DNA of 41,902 nucleotides from positions 1-41,902 of IMG/VR virus record IMGVR_UViG_3300035698_001168. One strand, 5' to 3'. The notes beneath the pieces were generated by a model that made no database searches, had not been told where the DNA came from, and was given only the letters and a program-made list of their open reading frames with translations. Below are positions 27,101-33,937 of this stretch, piece after piece. Within the stretch, counting starts at the first letter, position 1. The number at the start of each line of letters is the position of its first letter. The translations under genes were made by a program, and so were the position numbers. This DNA comes from a virus.

Positions 27101-30002
27101 TAGTTAGTGCATAAAAGTCAACATCGACGTCATCTACTACAAATTCGTTGCGTACTGAAGGTCCGCTTGGCACCATGTCACTAAGGTAAAATACCGTGCT
27201 GTCAGTTTTATCTTTATTTACTGCTTCGAGTACCTTGTCAACGTGGGTCTTAACAGGCCCGTCGTATCCTAATTCAAATGCAGACTGTAAAAATGCACGC
27301 TTAAATCTAGCGTACTCTTTGCGGCAATATCGCATTGCGTTAACTATATTATTTTCTTTATCTGTTATGTGATACAGCGCAAGGTTGACTGGTCCAGAGT
27401 GCTTGACAAACTTTTTACCGTACTTGTCGATTAGACCCAAGTCACGTAAGTTGCTAGTTCCCGGATATGCACCGGCAAAACTTCTTACTTCTTCGACTAT
27501 TGTTGCTACGTGGTCGTTTACTTCTCCTAACGTAAACGACATAATGTCATTGTTAAGTGGATTGCGCTCAAGATTGTGTGCAATTTCATAGAATGAATTT
27601 TCATTTTTAGGCGTAGCCGACGCTGTCTTGATAATAATGACATCGCCCGCAGCTACGTCATTATTAAATGTTACAAGTGCAATGCCGTTAATGCGGTTAA
27701 TTACATAGTCAGTAACGTTAAACTTTAGCTGGTTGTTTACATATACCCACGTGCGTAAGTCGTTAATATCACCAGAGCGGTCGTAGCAATCAATTGCGTA
27801 ATTATTTACTTGCAATTCTGCGATATATTGTGTAATAACCTTCTGGCTACTAGTGTCGTTTCCTTTTTCCCAACTATTGGTCGAAACAAACTGATCACGC
27901 GAGGTGTATCGGCGTAAGAATGCAATGTCACTTTGCAAGGTACCAAAGTTCACTGCATCAGCTGCATATGTGTATTCGCTGTGTAATAAATTAAAGTCAA
28001 ACACTATATCGCCCACGTTTTCAAATGCGCGATACGATAGCGGAAAGCCCAACTCTGTATCAATTGCCTGCGCGCCTTCTCTATAACTAAAAACCTTGTT
28101 ACCTAGGAAGTTCGACGCAGTGTAAAACTCACTCTTGTAAGAGTTGCCTTCTTTGTCAAATAAGTCAAATGTCGGTGGCTGATTAATATGTGTCTTTTCT
28201 TGGCCTTTATTCCAAACAGTGTCATTAAACCAATATAACTGTCCTTGGTTTAATAATCCATCACGGATCAATACAGTTTCGTACAACAACGGTAGTGCGT
28301 CAGTAGTCTCAATAAGTGCTATTTGTCTCTTGCCGGCTAATGTCACAAACTTAACTTGGTAAATCTTATTCTGCACTAGTACGTCTGTATCTGCCGTAAA
28401 CAATATGCGCATGTTATCAGTAATATCAATGCCGTCGATATTATATCCAACAGCACCCTCTATTGTACTAAACACGTCCTTTGTAAAGGTGTCAACTAAA
28501 TCAACATCCTGTTTTGCCTTGGTGCCGAAGTTAAACAGTTTAAGGCCTGCTTTAAATTCAATAATAGGACGCTTGGCGCGTAATCCTTGATCAACGTCTA
28601 TAACTTCTCCAGTAATTTCAGCAGATTGGCTAATTACAGAACCGTGTGTCCATTTGTTGTAACGCGACCAGGCGTTTAGGTCACCGCTTGCGCGGTTGAT
28701 TACTATATAATCCTTGTCAGCAGCGAAACTACTTGCATCCGAATACGGAAGCGTATCAAATGGTTCTGAGTCAAACGGTACTTCTGCTCCTTCGGCGTAT
28801 GTTGCTGGAATTTCTAAGTCTTCGGCATTTACTAGTGTAATGCTGTCGCCCACGCCTTCTACGTACCACTCAGAATTTGCATATTTTGCAGGAGTAACAT
28901 CGCCCTGGAAATAAACTTTCATTCCGTTGCTTAAGTTATATGCCGTGCTTGTTCGATATGCACGCTTGCCTATTATTTCATTTTCTACATCAATCGCTGT
29001 ATTTTCTGCTGCATCAAATAATGTTAAAAATCCACCTACGTTTACGTCGTTGCGGCTAATATAGTATAGCTTGTCTGGTGAAGTTTCAGGAATAGTAAAT
29101 CGTATTGTTCCTTTTTCAATGTAAACAATACTGACTTCGTTCCCGTCCTCGTCGAATTTTGTCTGACCTTCTGAATAGATAACCGACTGATTTATCGTTG
29201 TGCCTTCTTCAACACTACCTGGTGTTGGTACTAGAATAAATTCACCAACGTCAAACGACTCGCCGTCGTACAACCCAGTGTCGTAATTACCAGGAGCGCG
29301 GATGCCTTGTACTGTTGATATAAGTACCGATTCGCCCGGAGTAAAAGATCGCTGCGTCGCAAAGGCAATTGGGTGCCCCGGTGTATCGATTTCAAAAGTA
29401 TACGTTTGCCCTTTGTATAGTTTTAGTGTCGGATTTGGTGTTAGTCCGGGGGGAGAAAACACATAAGCAAGACTTCCTCCTTGGTCTTCAAGTCTAACCG
29501 AAAACGTACTTTCAATTTCGTTACTTTGCCCCCGCAACGGAACTGCTTGGGGGCCATACGGTAGCCAGTAATACTCTCGGAAATTTGAAAACTTATCCCA
29601 ATTAATTTGAGGATTCCATGCATAATATTCTTGACTGTTTAATACACTATGATCAGCAGTACTGCCTTCAAAAGCAGAAATTTGATTAATAAAGTCATTG
29701 TAGTCTTTGTAAAATGTTACGTTGTCTATATCATCGACTATGGCAACCGCTGGCTCAAGTTGATAATTAGTTCGAGCAGATGACACATCGCCGATGTAAT
29801 TATCGTCAATAAGCCTGGCCCTTGCTGCTTGCTTGCCAACATAGCCAAATAGCTTCTCAGCCACGCCGGGCTGTATAAGTTGGTCTAGCGTACTGTTAAG
29901 AAATTTCTCGTTTGCGGGTGTGCGAAAAAACCGAGGAAGAAATTCAGTGCTTCTTACCTTTTTTTCGCCTCCCGGCAATGGGTGTTTATTATTAGATGCC
30001 AT
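15195..30002 (-). CDS. Giant virion protein, 4935 aa, in gp7 position
   Basis: A single uninterrupted frame of 4935 aa. The N-terminus (STEFLPRFFRTPANEKFLNSTLDQL, then NYQLEPA, EYYAWNP, REYYWLPYGP) matches a family of very large structural proteins I know from marine T4-like phages. A cupredoxin-like segment (GQTYTFEIDTPGHPIAF) is near residues 196-217. ADKGTKNSLSKLF near 1855 recalls the KGT/KGI-type segment in T4 gp7, and gene order (gp6, this, fibres) is the gp7 slot. FG-GAP-like propeller blades occur near 2137-2200 and 2976-3111. Four CBM5/12-like segments lie near 1485, 1740, 2235 and 2850. GSGY repeats lie near 3545, 3910 and 3950. ADGST-type beta repeats fill the C-terminal 900 residues. 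The ATG overlaps the gp6 stop (TAATG). Probable baseplate wedge plus surface-binding protein. Confidence 0.85.
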   Translation of the reverse strand: MASNNKHPLPGGEKKVRSTEFLPRFFRTPANEKFLNSTLDQLIQPGVAEKLFGYVGKQAARARLIDDNYIGDVSSARTNYQLEPAVAIVDDIDNVTFYKDYNDFINQISAFEGSTADHSVLNSQEYYAWNPQINWDKFSNFREYYWLPYGPQAVPLRGQSNEIESTFSVRLEDQGGSLAYVFSPPGLTPNPTLKLYKGQTYTFEIDTPGHPIAFATQRSFTPGESVLISTVQGIRAPGNYDTGLYDGESFDVGEFILVPTPGSVEEGTTINQSVIYSEGQTKFDEDGNEVSIVYIEKGTIRFTIPETSPDKLYYISRNDVNVGGFLTLFDAAENTAIDVENEIIGKRAYRTSTAYNLSNGMKVYFQGDVTPAKYANSEWYVEGVGDSITLVNAEDLEIPATYAEGAEVPFDSEPFDTLPYSDASSFAADKDYIVINRASGDLNAWSRYNKWTHGSVISQSAEITGEVIDVDQGLRAKRPIIEFKAGLKLFNFGTKAKQDVDLVDTFTKDVFSTIEGAVGYNIDGIDITDNMRILFTADTDVLVQNKIYQVKFVTLAGKRQIALIETTDALPLLYETVLIRDGLLNQGQLYWFNDTVWNKGQEKTHINQPPTFDLFDKEGNSYKSEFYTASNFLGNKVFSYREGAQAIDTELGFPLSYRAFENVGDIVFDFNLLHSEYTYAADAVNFGTLQSDIAFLRRYTSRDQFVSTNSWEKGNDTSSQKVITQYIAELQVNNYAIDCYDRSGDINDLRTWVYVNNQLKFNVTDYVINRINGIALVTFNNDVAAGDVIIIKTASATPKNENSFYEIAHNLERNPLNNDIMSFTLGEVNDHVATIVEEVRSFAGAYPGTSNLRDLGLIDKYGKKFVKHSGPVNLALYHITDKENNIVNAMRYCRKEYARFKRAFLQSAFELGYDGPVKTHVDKVLEAVNKDKTDSTVFYLSDMVPSGPSVRNEFVVDDVDVDFYALTTPFSLKELSANAVLIYQNGTQLVHHRDYTFDDAGYALITADKQLGDLLEIYEYETTDGCFVPPTPTKLGLYPAYQPAIINDDTYQETATFIQGHDGSFVKAHDDYRDLLILELETRMYNNIKQSYDPSIVDIHEFVGGEYRNTNITKESIDRAMINDFTQWLAIVGNVDHTLNDFHERANSFTYNYKLMSSFNGNSLPGFWRAVYKSAYDTDRPHSHPWEMLGFTVKPLWWGSVYGPAPYTKDNLILWSDLEEGMIREPGQSIVRKQQYARPSLLSHIPVNSQGELLSPIDSGYATNYIARYTTNEYVFGDEAPVETAWRRSSEYPFSLLSAWILNQPTKIMGLGFDISRIERDLAGHLVYTETQKQIRLADIVFPNTVEDDTRLLTSGFVNYMSGYLASEVTLNYAEYQDKLASIKNQLGMKIGGFTDKSKFQLILDSRTPFNNSNILIPQENYKIFLNTSSPVDVVNYSGVVIEKDTSGYVIKGYDKTLSIFKYYAPYELNSDSTISVGGLSAEFVKWNSNQQYTLSQIVQISNRYYRCTETHTSNTAFDESKFASMQRLPVEGGRDIVVRKQFDMSTELTLSYGTVLRTVQDVVNFLLGYQEYLVAKGFVFDYYETDTASVEDWLRAAKEFSFWTTQNWDDGSIITLSPGAQQIKFKSGFSVVDNIFDNFYDYSLYKADGRVLKQNFTNRVRTDENEFILSSKNTADGVYNIKLPLVQKEHVLLLDNETVFNDVVYDPEPGYRQERIKVVGYRSDDWKGGLNIPGFIYDEAVVTGWQANKDYSIGEVVKYKEFYYTANAKVTGTENFEFSEWNRLSQRPEPELKTNLDFKASQFADFYDLDSDNFDSEQQRLAQHLIGYQKRQYLQNIINDDISQYKFYQGFIADKGTKNSLSKLFDALASADKESLEFYEEWAVRVGRVGAANNFDEIEYILDESKFNFSPQSIELTDELLDPTDPTNIKYAIKSSETYVKPDGYNNAPFNSSSEYTEFVRTAGYVHTDDVLTLVLNKRDILDLSTEDLQLGDYVWIGKDGQTWDVVRYSSTDYIIDEIILDGSTTKLFFTVIPDDFVIGAHIGVIGVVTGSGIYEITKVTNNEVWIETSDISEGENLSVSATRFISKRFQTIEEANNEIQVGTLDKNELIWVDNAINNTWTTFINLDIFVEQHRIDNPNDLDSNVDNFGSSISASLDNRVVAIGAPDFENGQVSMYTRPTENSNLLFKENITPTPNLADSMERFGGSVAISPDSKWLIIGSPGASNVSTRYRGDFEPTVDYAKADIVMHNESYWRALAHIRKAETGVAVSTWDSYATISQVEDSTALNLLTLGNYNLPNTMVDHILVRAPTDMYEGGAVGDEIVLAWNKYSSYNGLPVVETEPFAGLVAGIDSTVITNRHTIQEKIDHIFYIDSVVNVPSVGDLVTTQSAIGIIHYVAQSAGSLVVYVKESNGVFTETGELFFNNTTSIGNYVIPFFNPAGVGGYFFLTVPLYDNGANQVDPGYGLVYVDFIQADDLRGINGYANVLDDITRIGTKASGHDQISMFGVLSYQGNPGDALGPQLDTRWVIRSTKLFSDAVAVNTSVGVFLPLAVDLEPTKLDRNYVNSNHTVVAMWDGYIDITFTEFQVIDTDGDTNLGDPYEPAIDDSIEDSVTGATARVSHYERKFNSVRIYVIDTVGVWSLGNDFGESAQLILNGVSTGGVDREIGRIESVSVEEVSATADMGKILVFENTSSFAIPAVQETLDAEYWLYIEDATVLGISRLANTPTSSNNSWQQVYNIEAAAGGTASEYLQQGMYAIYARTSNGFYRYQNTYIVENPVSGAQLGTKIEIKQDGELYTAFISAAGDESPASSGQLYIVLNGINNGTTYNWDTGRDRNYRGGFEAINFYKEGEVVLEAGILYTAITNIAAGQQFNATDWVETTSDIAYLGYLPGTASIPDNDDSSYVVADNGTKQYAYDFSASQTGDILAVSSKAFADLSGTEDSTFYPSAVQIFRRTYGHYKLDQTINPSQLYTGFGESVAMSPDGKLLAIGEPYDDTKRTDQGRVSVYIQENGTYVLRQVLTSITDEAAEKFGYRVSFDTDQLVITSLNGDIERETTFDSGQTTFDNKLTRFNNINLDSGSVKVYERINDSLLYARQFEFDDDSVTFFGDSVLASGNHVYIGIPRANINGVYEGTMVDYRRNSQLRLWNTHRTPTKPVVVDDIKTVFMYNRRSNQLVASLDYIDPIQGKIAGPAEQDLSYKTRYDPAVYSTGNENVVVDATDHWADRFVGRVWWNLSTALFLDPYQGSIMYQTNTWNTLFPGASIDVYEWVESDLLPSEWDILAGTEQGLAQGVSGTTKYSDDAYTQKRKYDAIAQSFSNKYYYWVKGKSNIPNLEFRSTSVLDIERLIADPFAQNYRYVTVLADNRFSLHNVNSIIEDKDIVINFRVWTLDNRDMNVHNEYQIITDGLESSRPKRDIELKWLDSLVGYDAAGRQVPDPALSPKLKYGMLNRPRQGWFVNNIEALKQYFEYTNIILLNNLIVENADISSLLETDLVPSFSEGLYDEAISTVEELDFISVARTKRAYITPIIVDGKIVRVDIVDAGRGYKTAPTITIVGNGNEAEFSTEINNLGVLTAVSVINSGSNYDDTTALLVRRYSALVEADSTLSGSWSIFGWNELTSEWARVKSQEFDVAKYWNYVNWYAPGVSQFSQVNFIISETYQLSGLNDAIGDTVKIENVGSGGWLLLRKVDDRDSVDYTVNYETIGRESGTIQFSASLYDVATNSAGYDTDNYDISLYDSQPIVERRKIFEAIRDDLFIGELAIEYNRLFFSSLRYAFSEQNYIDWAFKTSFVKARHNVGELTQKVTFQNDNLPSYQEYVDEVKPYKTKVREYLSSYQSLESTQTSATDFDLQPTYNADTNLIEPQSIKVRNGVLTGARPEVEQYPLRDWLENYTFQITDVKISTGGSGYQERPVIRLVGGGGSGATAIASLSLGRVTRITITNSGSGYTSAPSVVIDGTQTDNGIPALASAIIGESLARRTHLAIRFDRTTGAYLVTSINETEVVVGTGSKTKFRLKFPMDTKLNTISILINDIDILQSEYTYANVLDQTKGYDRYFGEISFVSPPASNSTVVLSYKKNITMLHAQDRINYFYNPTTGQLGKDLGQLLDGIDYGGVEVRGFDFSGVGGWDPQPRYTTLWDQYDDTFADEIFDLDGSTVTIDLATPLEDGVAYNVYRNGIRIDDPSDSTPENPNAIMQTIIGDGVQDTIPLQDLGIVTQDGDIIIIRKSTSDGSFTPDPAGFDTQLSGGDLAYSTATGIRADDIVVDGDGFVTPTTSKGPEELVPGQLLDTLDIRVYEQAGSGGANIFSTNFSSDGVTTEYDIDIRPNSNEAVFVKIDNVIYDDVTIDYRTLKITLGAAPDAGTKVSIIVLGESGLTILDVQTLVGDGSTRSFTTPVAVQDNLQSYVLIDGNPVDTVLVDNGQGRINVEFGAAPLVDTNVHFTIHVGELQQYSIVSKQTIVADGSTVAYALDPVPFGQEPSRYNTIVRAGSGILDAGYNDKFVIEERRIYALKSWQLPSASVDSNNVSIYINGIKQDITVTWRWDSLSSSVVLFPDTGTVGDELRVYIDDDIRYDIVNGNIIATQQPPVDGEIITVWSFSNHDALGIERTQLDVVSRVTLTSDTTDYFQYHNLTSGLIKLRTTALDAQYVWVTKNRVLLTPSVDYFITNNREYVKIINTLASDDIIELIQFTTAPTTTPFGFRIFKDMLNRTHYKRLNDTNTYELAQDLNWYDLRIELVDGTSLPAPDSARNIPGVMFVNGERIEYFVKQGNTLRQLRRGTLGTSIPVTHLAGERLQDQGMQETIPYKDRFLTQTLIADGTTNAFELDFTPSSINDFETFVAGRRQRKNSISVFNQALGQDSPEADEIAEAEVTVFGSILTVDTTPAEGTKITVVRKIGKIWSDPGTKLSRAENEIGRFLSAAIVDLPE

Positions 30003-33000
30003 TACCCGATAGTGCCTCCATTGTTACTCTGTATTCCTGAATTAATTGATGTTGATGTTGTAATAACCTGTCCGCCTGCTTGTAATCGTGTTGCTGTAAT
30101 ACTGTCAATAAGTTCCACTTCGTCTACTGTTGCTCCTGAAATAAATACTTCGTCGTTTTCGGATTTTATTTCAAACAAACTTCCGAACACCTGTGACTCT
30201 TGCACCGGAACTATAACAAAAGATACTACATCCGGGGTAAGTTGATTCATCACATGTGTGGCCAATTCACTAAAGAAAAACGTTTCTCCAAATTCCCAAT
30301 TGTCGAGTGCAAAGTACTGGTTTATGGCTCCGATAACTCGTGTCTTGACGTCATTATCGTTAATTACTAAATCAGGGTTCTTTACAACTTTAAATATAGC
30401 TCTTAGGCTTTCTGCTGCCTTACTGCCAAAAAGAACTTTATATTTTACAGGATGATAAATTACTTCATCGCTTATAGTTTTAATTTTGTTTAACTCTTGT
30501 CCAAACGAACGAAACAATTCGTCACTGCTTGGCGGCAACGGAGCCGAGCTTCGGGCACCTGCTAGCCACTTTCTGTATTCTATATCATATCGACGGGTCA
30601 ACATAAACGTATCCATAATATTGCTTGCGCTCGGATCTAACCGTGAATTAGAATCTGCTGCATGTACATACGAAAACTTCAAATTATCTCTGCCTAAAAA
30701 GCCTCGATATACCGACGCTAGTAGTAATATACTATTAGTGAGTGTTTTAAACACCGACGAACTGATGATGTAAAAAGTAGTACCTTCCTCGTACGAACTA
30801 TACGATCCTATTGATATTTCTGTCTCTACAACTATAATATTCTCGTCTACTGCGTCTACATATCGAAAGTCTTCTACGCCGTCGTTTGTTATAAACCGCT
30901 TTTGAAAGACATACTTCAAAGTAACATTAGCAGACTCTTCTACAATGTCACTAAACATAGTTGGATTATCAACAACTCCGTCGTCATCGCTGTCAAAGAA
31001 ACTTACTTGTACTTTTTTAGTATCAACGTATCCTTCTTTGTCGCGGTATTCTTCAACGACTTGCCAGTCGTAGTTTACAGTAAAAGGAACAGTTTCGTCG
31101 GGCTTTGTGTTGATCGACATAACTTGAATTTTATCTTTAACTACTTCGCCTACACGAGTGTCGTAAACCTTATCACTACTGTCATAATAAAATTTAATCT
31201 CTGCATCGCTTTCAAATATGTAACGCTGCCCCCTGTATGTAATAGTATATGCTTCTCCGTTAGTAGAGAAAAGCAAAAGCCAACTTGCGTCAAGGTTTTG
31301 ATTAGTAACGTTACCTGTTTTACTTGTACTAAACTCCGAAGTAATGTCTAGGTTGTTTTTTGTAACAAGCTTCCATTTTCTTTCATTTATATCGTACCGC
31401 AAACCAAAAGAGTTATACGTAAACACTTGATCAATTATTTGTGTTCTTACCGAAGCAACGATAGATGTTGCTAGTTTTGGTCTCACCTCAGCCAGTATCA
31501 TAGTAGCTGGTATGATATCGTTAAGCTGTATTGGTCCTATTCCATCATTGACCCCTATGCCGGTTCCTGCAATACTAATAACTTTTGACCATTTATAGCT
31601 ACTAGCGCCTAGTTGTGTACCGTTAGCAGTAAGGGTTCCGTTGGGCATAATATATAATCCCACAGGAGCTTCAAACTTACATAGCGTCCCTGGTTCAAGA
31701 TACCGCAAAGAGTTTGTAGTAAATGTTCCCACCGTATAGCTTTGTCCGTCAATGTCTCGAAAGAAGCCTGTGCTAGAGTTGGTGTCGCTAGTTGATTGCA
31801 CCCACTCTGCTGATAAATCGCTTGTGATAAGTTTTGTAAAGTTATCATAATAAAAATTAAGAACCTTCCGGTCTTTAATAATAGGCTCTATTGTGTTTAA
31901 GATTACACCTTCGATATCAGTTTGTGTCTGAAACGTAAAGCTTCCTTTTTCTCTTAATTTTTCTTTGTAAATAACACCGTCGTTTCCGTAAAGGTTAACT
32001 GACGTGTATTTTCCGCTAGCATCAATAAGGTCAAAATAACGGCTAATGCCGCTTGATGTGCGATTAACTGTTTTTACTTTAACAATTTCTTGGCTGACTC
32101 CGAGCGGAGCAATATTATAGTCTTCTGCTGTTACCATTCTATTTTGTGTATAATAAGTAGCAGGTGCATTTGCTTTAATGCTGTCGGTAGTTTCTGCCGC
32201 TGACCCGTTGTCAACCGTAGCCTTTAACGACATGCTGATAGTAAGCTCTTCAACTCCGCCTGCGCGGCTGATATAAGGAACCGTAATAGTAATACTCTGC
32301 ATTTCGCCAGGGTTAATAACTACCGCTCTATTAGCGCTTGTTCGATAGTATGCCTTAAACGCGCCTCGCGGCAAGTTACCAAATACTCCATCAGAAAAGA
32401 TTAAGTTAATTCTATCATCTGCTCTAGTTAATACTGAATAAAAGTTGCGTATCTGTTTGCTCAAGCTGTTGTATATAACGTTGTTGCCTTCTACAGCTTC
32501 AACTTTAGTCCAAAATTCTTCTTCGTTGCCGTCGGCATCAAGCTTATACAGCCAAACATCGCTATTATTGATATCTCGAGTATCTATTCCAATAACCTGA
32601 TTCGGCACTGGATTATCAACTACAAAATTGCCTTCATCTAATGTGCCCTGTCTAAAGTGACAAAAGAACCCTGAGCCTGTTGATGCTGCTCCCTGCCCGT
32701 TATCTCGATAAAGAAATGCAAGACTTGAATTACGTGCAGGCGCTTCTTCTAAAATTGCGCCGTCTTCTAAATCAGTTGATACAACTTCAAACGGTGTTGT
32801 TAATCCTTCGACACTCTTTGAATAACGATAAACAGGAATATCTGTATTGATTGCATTAAAGCGATACTGCTCAGATGGTATGCCTGCTACTACATCTTTT
32901 TTGTTTGGGCGGCCAAAGGTTCCGTTACTAGGTAACGATGCGTTTAAGATTTTAACGAATTGTTCAAACCAATTTGGATTAGTTGGGTCATTCCAACTAA

Positions 33001-33424
33001 TGCTCTGCCCAGCTAAGTTAAAGTTGTTAGAATCAAGTATTCGCTCAGATGTAACTACTGAGTCAAATTTTAGTAGCCCGTTAGCTGCAAGATTACGTTT
33101 TACGTTATACGATAGTAATCTTGCTAAGCGCAGTACAGACTCGCGCCGTTCTGCAAGTTCTAGGAAGTTTTCACGAGCGTTTAAATCAATTCTAAAGCTA
33201 AGGTTTTGTCCTAAGAACGCAATAAGATCAATAAGTGCAAGATACTCGCTGCTTTCGATGTAGTCATTAAAGTCCTCCGGATAGTTCTCGCGAAGGTAAT
33301 TAATCATAGTTCGTCGTAAATTGTCAAAGTCGTAACTCTGAAAATCTGCGTTTCTAAATGTTTGGTAGATTCGCTTCCAGTCTTGTGCGACTAGCAATCT
33401 ATTTTGTCTATCTGTAGCCGACAT
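30002..33424 (-). CDS. 6: Baseplate wedge protein gp6-like
   Basis: 1140 aa. The N-terminus (DWKRIYQTFRNADFQSYDFDNLRRTMINYLRENYPEDFNDYIESSEY, with LIAFLGQNLSFRIDLNARENFLE) and the ANAPATYYTQNRMVTAEDY motif near residue 440 are typical of gp6/J-like baseplate wedge proteins. Gp6 dimers form the ring holding the T4 baseplate wedges together. The protein is much longer than T4 gp6 (660 aa); the extra length lies in the C-terminal half. Start supported by AGAGGA about 7 bases upstream of the ATG and a late-promoter-like box. It follows gp25 after a 59-bp gap and is coupled to the giant gene by TAATG. Confidence 0.92.
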   Translation of the reverse strand: MSATDRQNRLLVAQDWKRIYQTFRNADFQSYDFDNLRRTMINYLRENYPEDFNDYIESSEYLALIDLIAFLGQNLSFRIDLNARENFLELAERRESVLRLARLLSYNVKRNLAANGLLKFDSVVTSERILDSNNFNLAGQSISWNDPTNPNWFEQFVKILNASLPSNGTFGRPNKKDVVAGIPSEQYRFNAINTDIPVYRYSKSVEGLTTPFEVVSTDLEDGAILEEAPARNSSLAFLYRDNGQGAASTGSGFFCHFRQGTLDEGNFVVDNPVPNQVIGIDTRDINNSDVWLYKLDADGNEEEFWTKVEAVEGNNVIYNSLSKQIRNFYSVLTRADDRINLIFSDGVFGNLPRGAFKAYYRTSANRAVVINPGEMQSITITVPYISRAGGVEELTISMSLKATVDNGSAAETTDSIKANAPATYYTQNRMVTAEDYNIAPLGVSQEIVKVKTVNRTSSGISRYFDLIDASGKYTSVNLYGNDGVIYKEKLREKGSFTFQTQTDIEGVILNTIEPIIKDRKVLNFYYDNFTKLITSDLSAEWVQSTSDTNSSTGFFRDIDGQSYTVGTFTTNSLRYLEPGTLCKFEAPVGLYIMPNGTLTANGTQLGASSYKWSKVISIAGTGIGVNDGIGPIQLNDIIPATMILAEVRPKLATSIVASVRTQIIDQVFTYNSFGLRYDINERKWKLVTKNNLDITSEFSTSKTGNVTNQNLDASWLLLFSTNGEAYTITYRGQRYIFESDAEIKFYYDSSDKVYDTRVGEVVKDKIQVMSINTKPDETVPFTVNYDWQVVEEYRDKEGYVDTKKVQVSFFDSDDDGVVDNPTMFSDIVEESANVTLKYVFQKRFITNDGVEDFRYVDAVDENIIVVETEISIGSYSSYEEGTTFYIISSSVFKTLTNSILLLASVYRGFLGRDNLKFSYVHAADSNSRLDPSASNIMDTFMLTRRYDIEYRKWLAGARSSAPLPPSSDELFRSFGQELNKIKTISDEVIYHPVKYKVLFGSKAAESLRAIFKVVKNPDLVINDNDVKTRVIGAINQYFALDNWEFGETFFFSELATHVMNQLTPDVVSFVIVPVQESQVFGSLFEIKSENDEVFISGATVDEVELIDSITATRLQAGGQVITTSTSINSGIQSNNGGTIG

Positions 33425-33446
33425 TTCGGTTCCTCTTTAGTAGTTG

Positions 33447-33454
33447 TATTTATT
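33447..33454 (-). promoter_or_regulatory. Late-promoter-like motif AATAAATA before gp6
   Basis: Minus-strand AATAAATA followed by C, one mismatch from TATAAATA, 22 bases before the gp6 ATG with the ribosome binding site between. It sits in the only real gap between gp25 and gp6, so it likely starts the gp6-giant transcript. Confidence 0.6.
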
Positions 33455-33483
33455 AGATTCGGAAATGTACGTACTTAATTCTA

Positions 33484-33930
33484 CTAAGAAATTAAGCCCG
33501 ATGACTGGTCAAATTGCAGTTGCAGTGTTTCTGAAATATTATAAGGAAGGTATGTTAGGTCGCACGTAACTTGGATGCCCGTTTCGTAACTATCTAGTGT
33601 AATATCGTTTACAGTTACTCGCGGGTCAGAGTTAACAATAGTAGTTACATTTTCAGCAATTGCTGTTTTAACTTCTTCTGTTAGCGGTTCGTACACTAGG
33701 TCCCATATAATTGTGCCGTACGTTGGGTTCTCTAATTTTTCGCCTTGGCTAATATGAAAATGATTAATAAGGTCTTGCTTGATAAGTGCAAGGTCGTACA
33801 ATGTAAATCCGTCTTGGTCGGGATCAACTGTACTAGTTCCTCTGTATGCTCGACTTTTTACTACAGCCGTTGGGGCTGCTGCTGAACTTATGTTTACTCG
33901 CTTAATTAAATTTGTTTCTAGTGTACTCAT
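33484..33930 (-). CDS. 25: Baseplate wedge protein gp25-like
   Basis: 148 aa from the ATG at 33930 (MSTLETNLIKRV). A longer frame back to 34035 exists but would overlap the upstream gene by about 98 bases with sequence that looks like the other frame's shadow. Core motif: LALIKQDLINHFHISQGEKL, PTYGTIIWDLVYEPLTEEV and NSDPRV, the gp25/W family (T4 lysozyme-like fold in name only, structural). In contractile injection systems gp25 sits at the wedge core and contacts the sheath. No Shine-Dalgarno is visible. The upstream gene ends 8 bases before this start, so re-initiation is likely. T4 gp25 is 132 aa. Confidence 0.9.
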   Translation of the reverse strand: MSTLETNLIKRVNISSAAAPTAVVKSRAYRGTSTVDPDQDGFTLYDLALIKQDLINHFHISQGEKLENPTYGTIIWDLVYEPLTEEVKTAIAENVTTIVNSDPRVTVNDITLDSYETGIQVTCDLTYLPYNISETLQLQFDQSSGLIS

Positions 33931-33937
33931 TTTGTAT

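Noticed and set aside
33464-33486. AT-rich inverted repeat (CTTAATT/AATTAAG) at the end of gp25
   Set aside because: Seven weak pairs, nine-base loop and no T-run after it, so not called a terminator.
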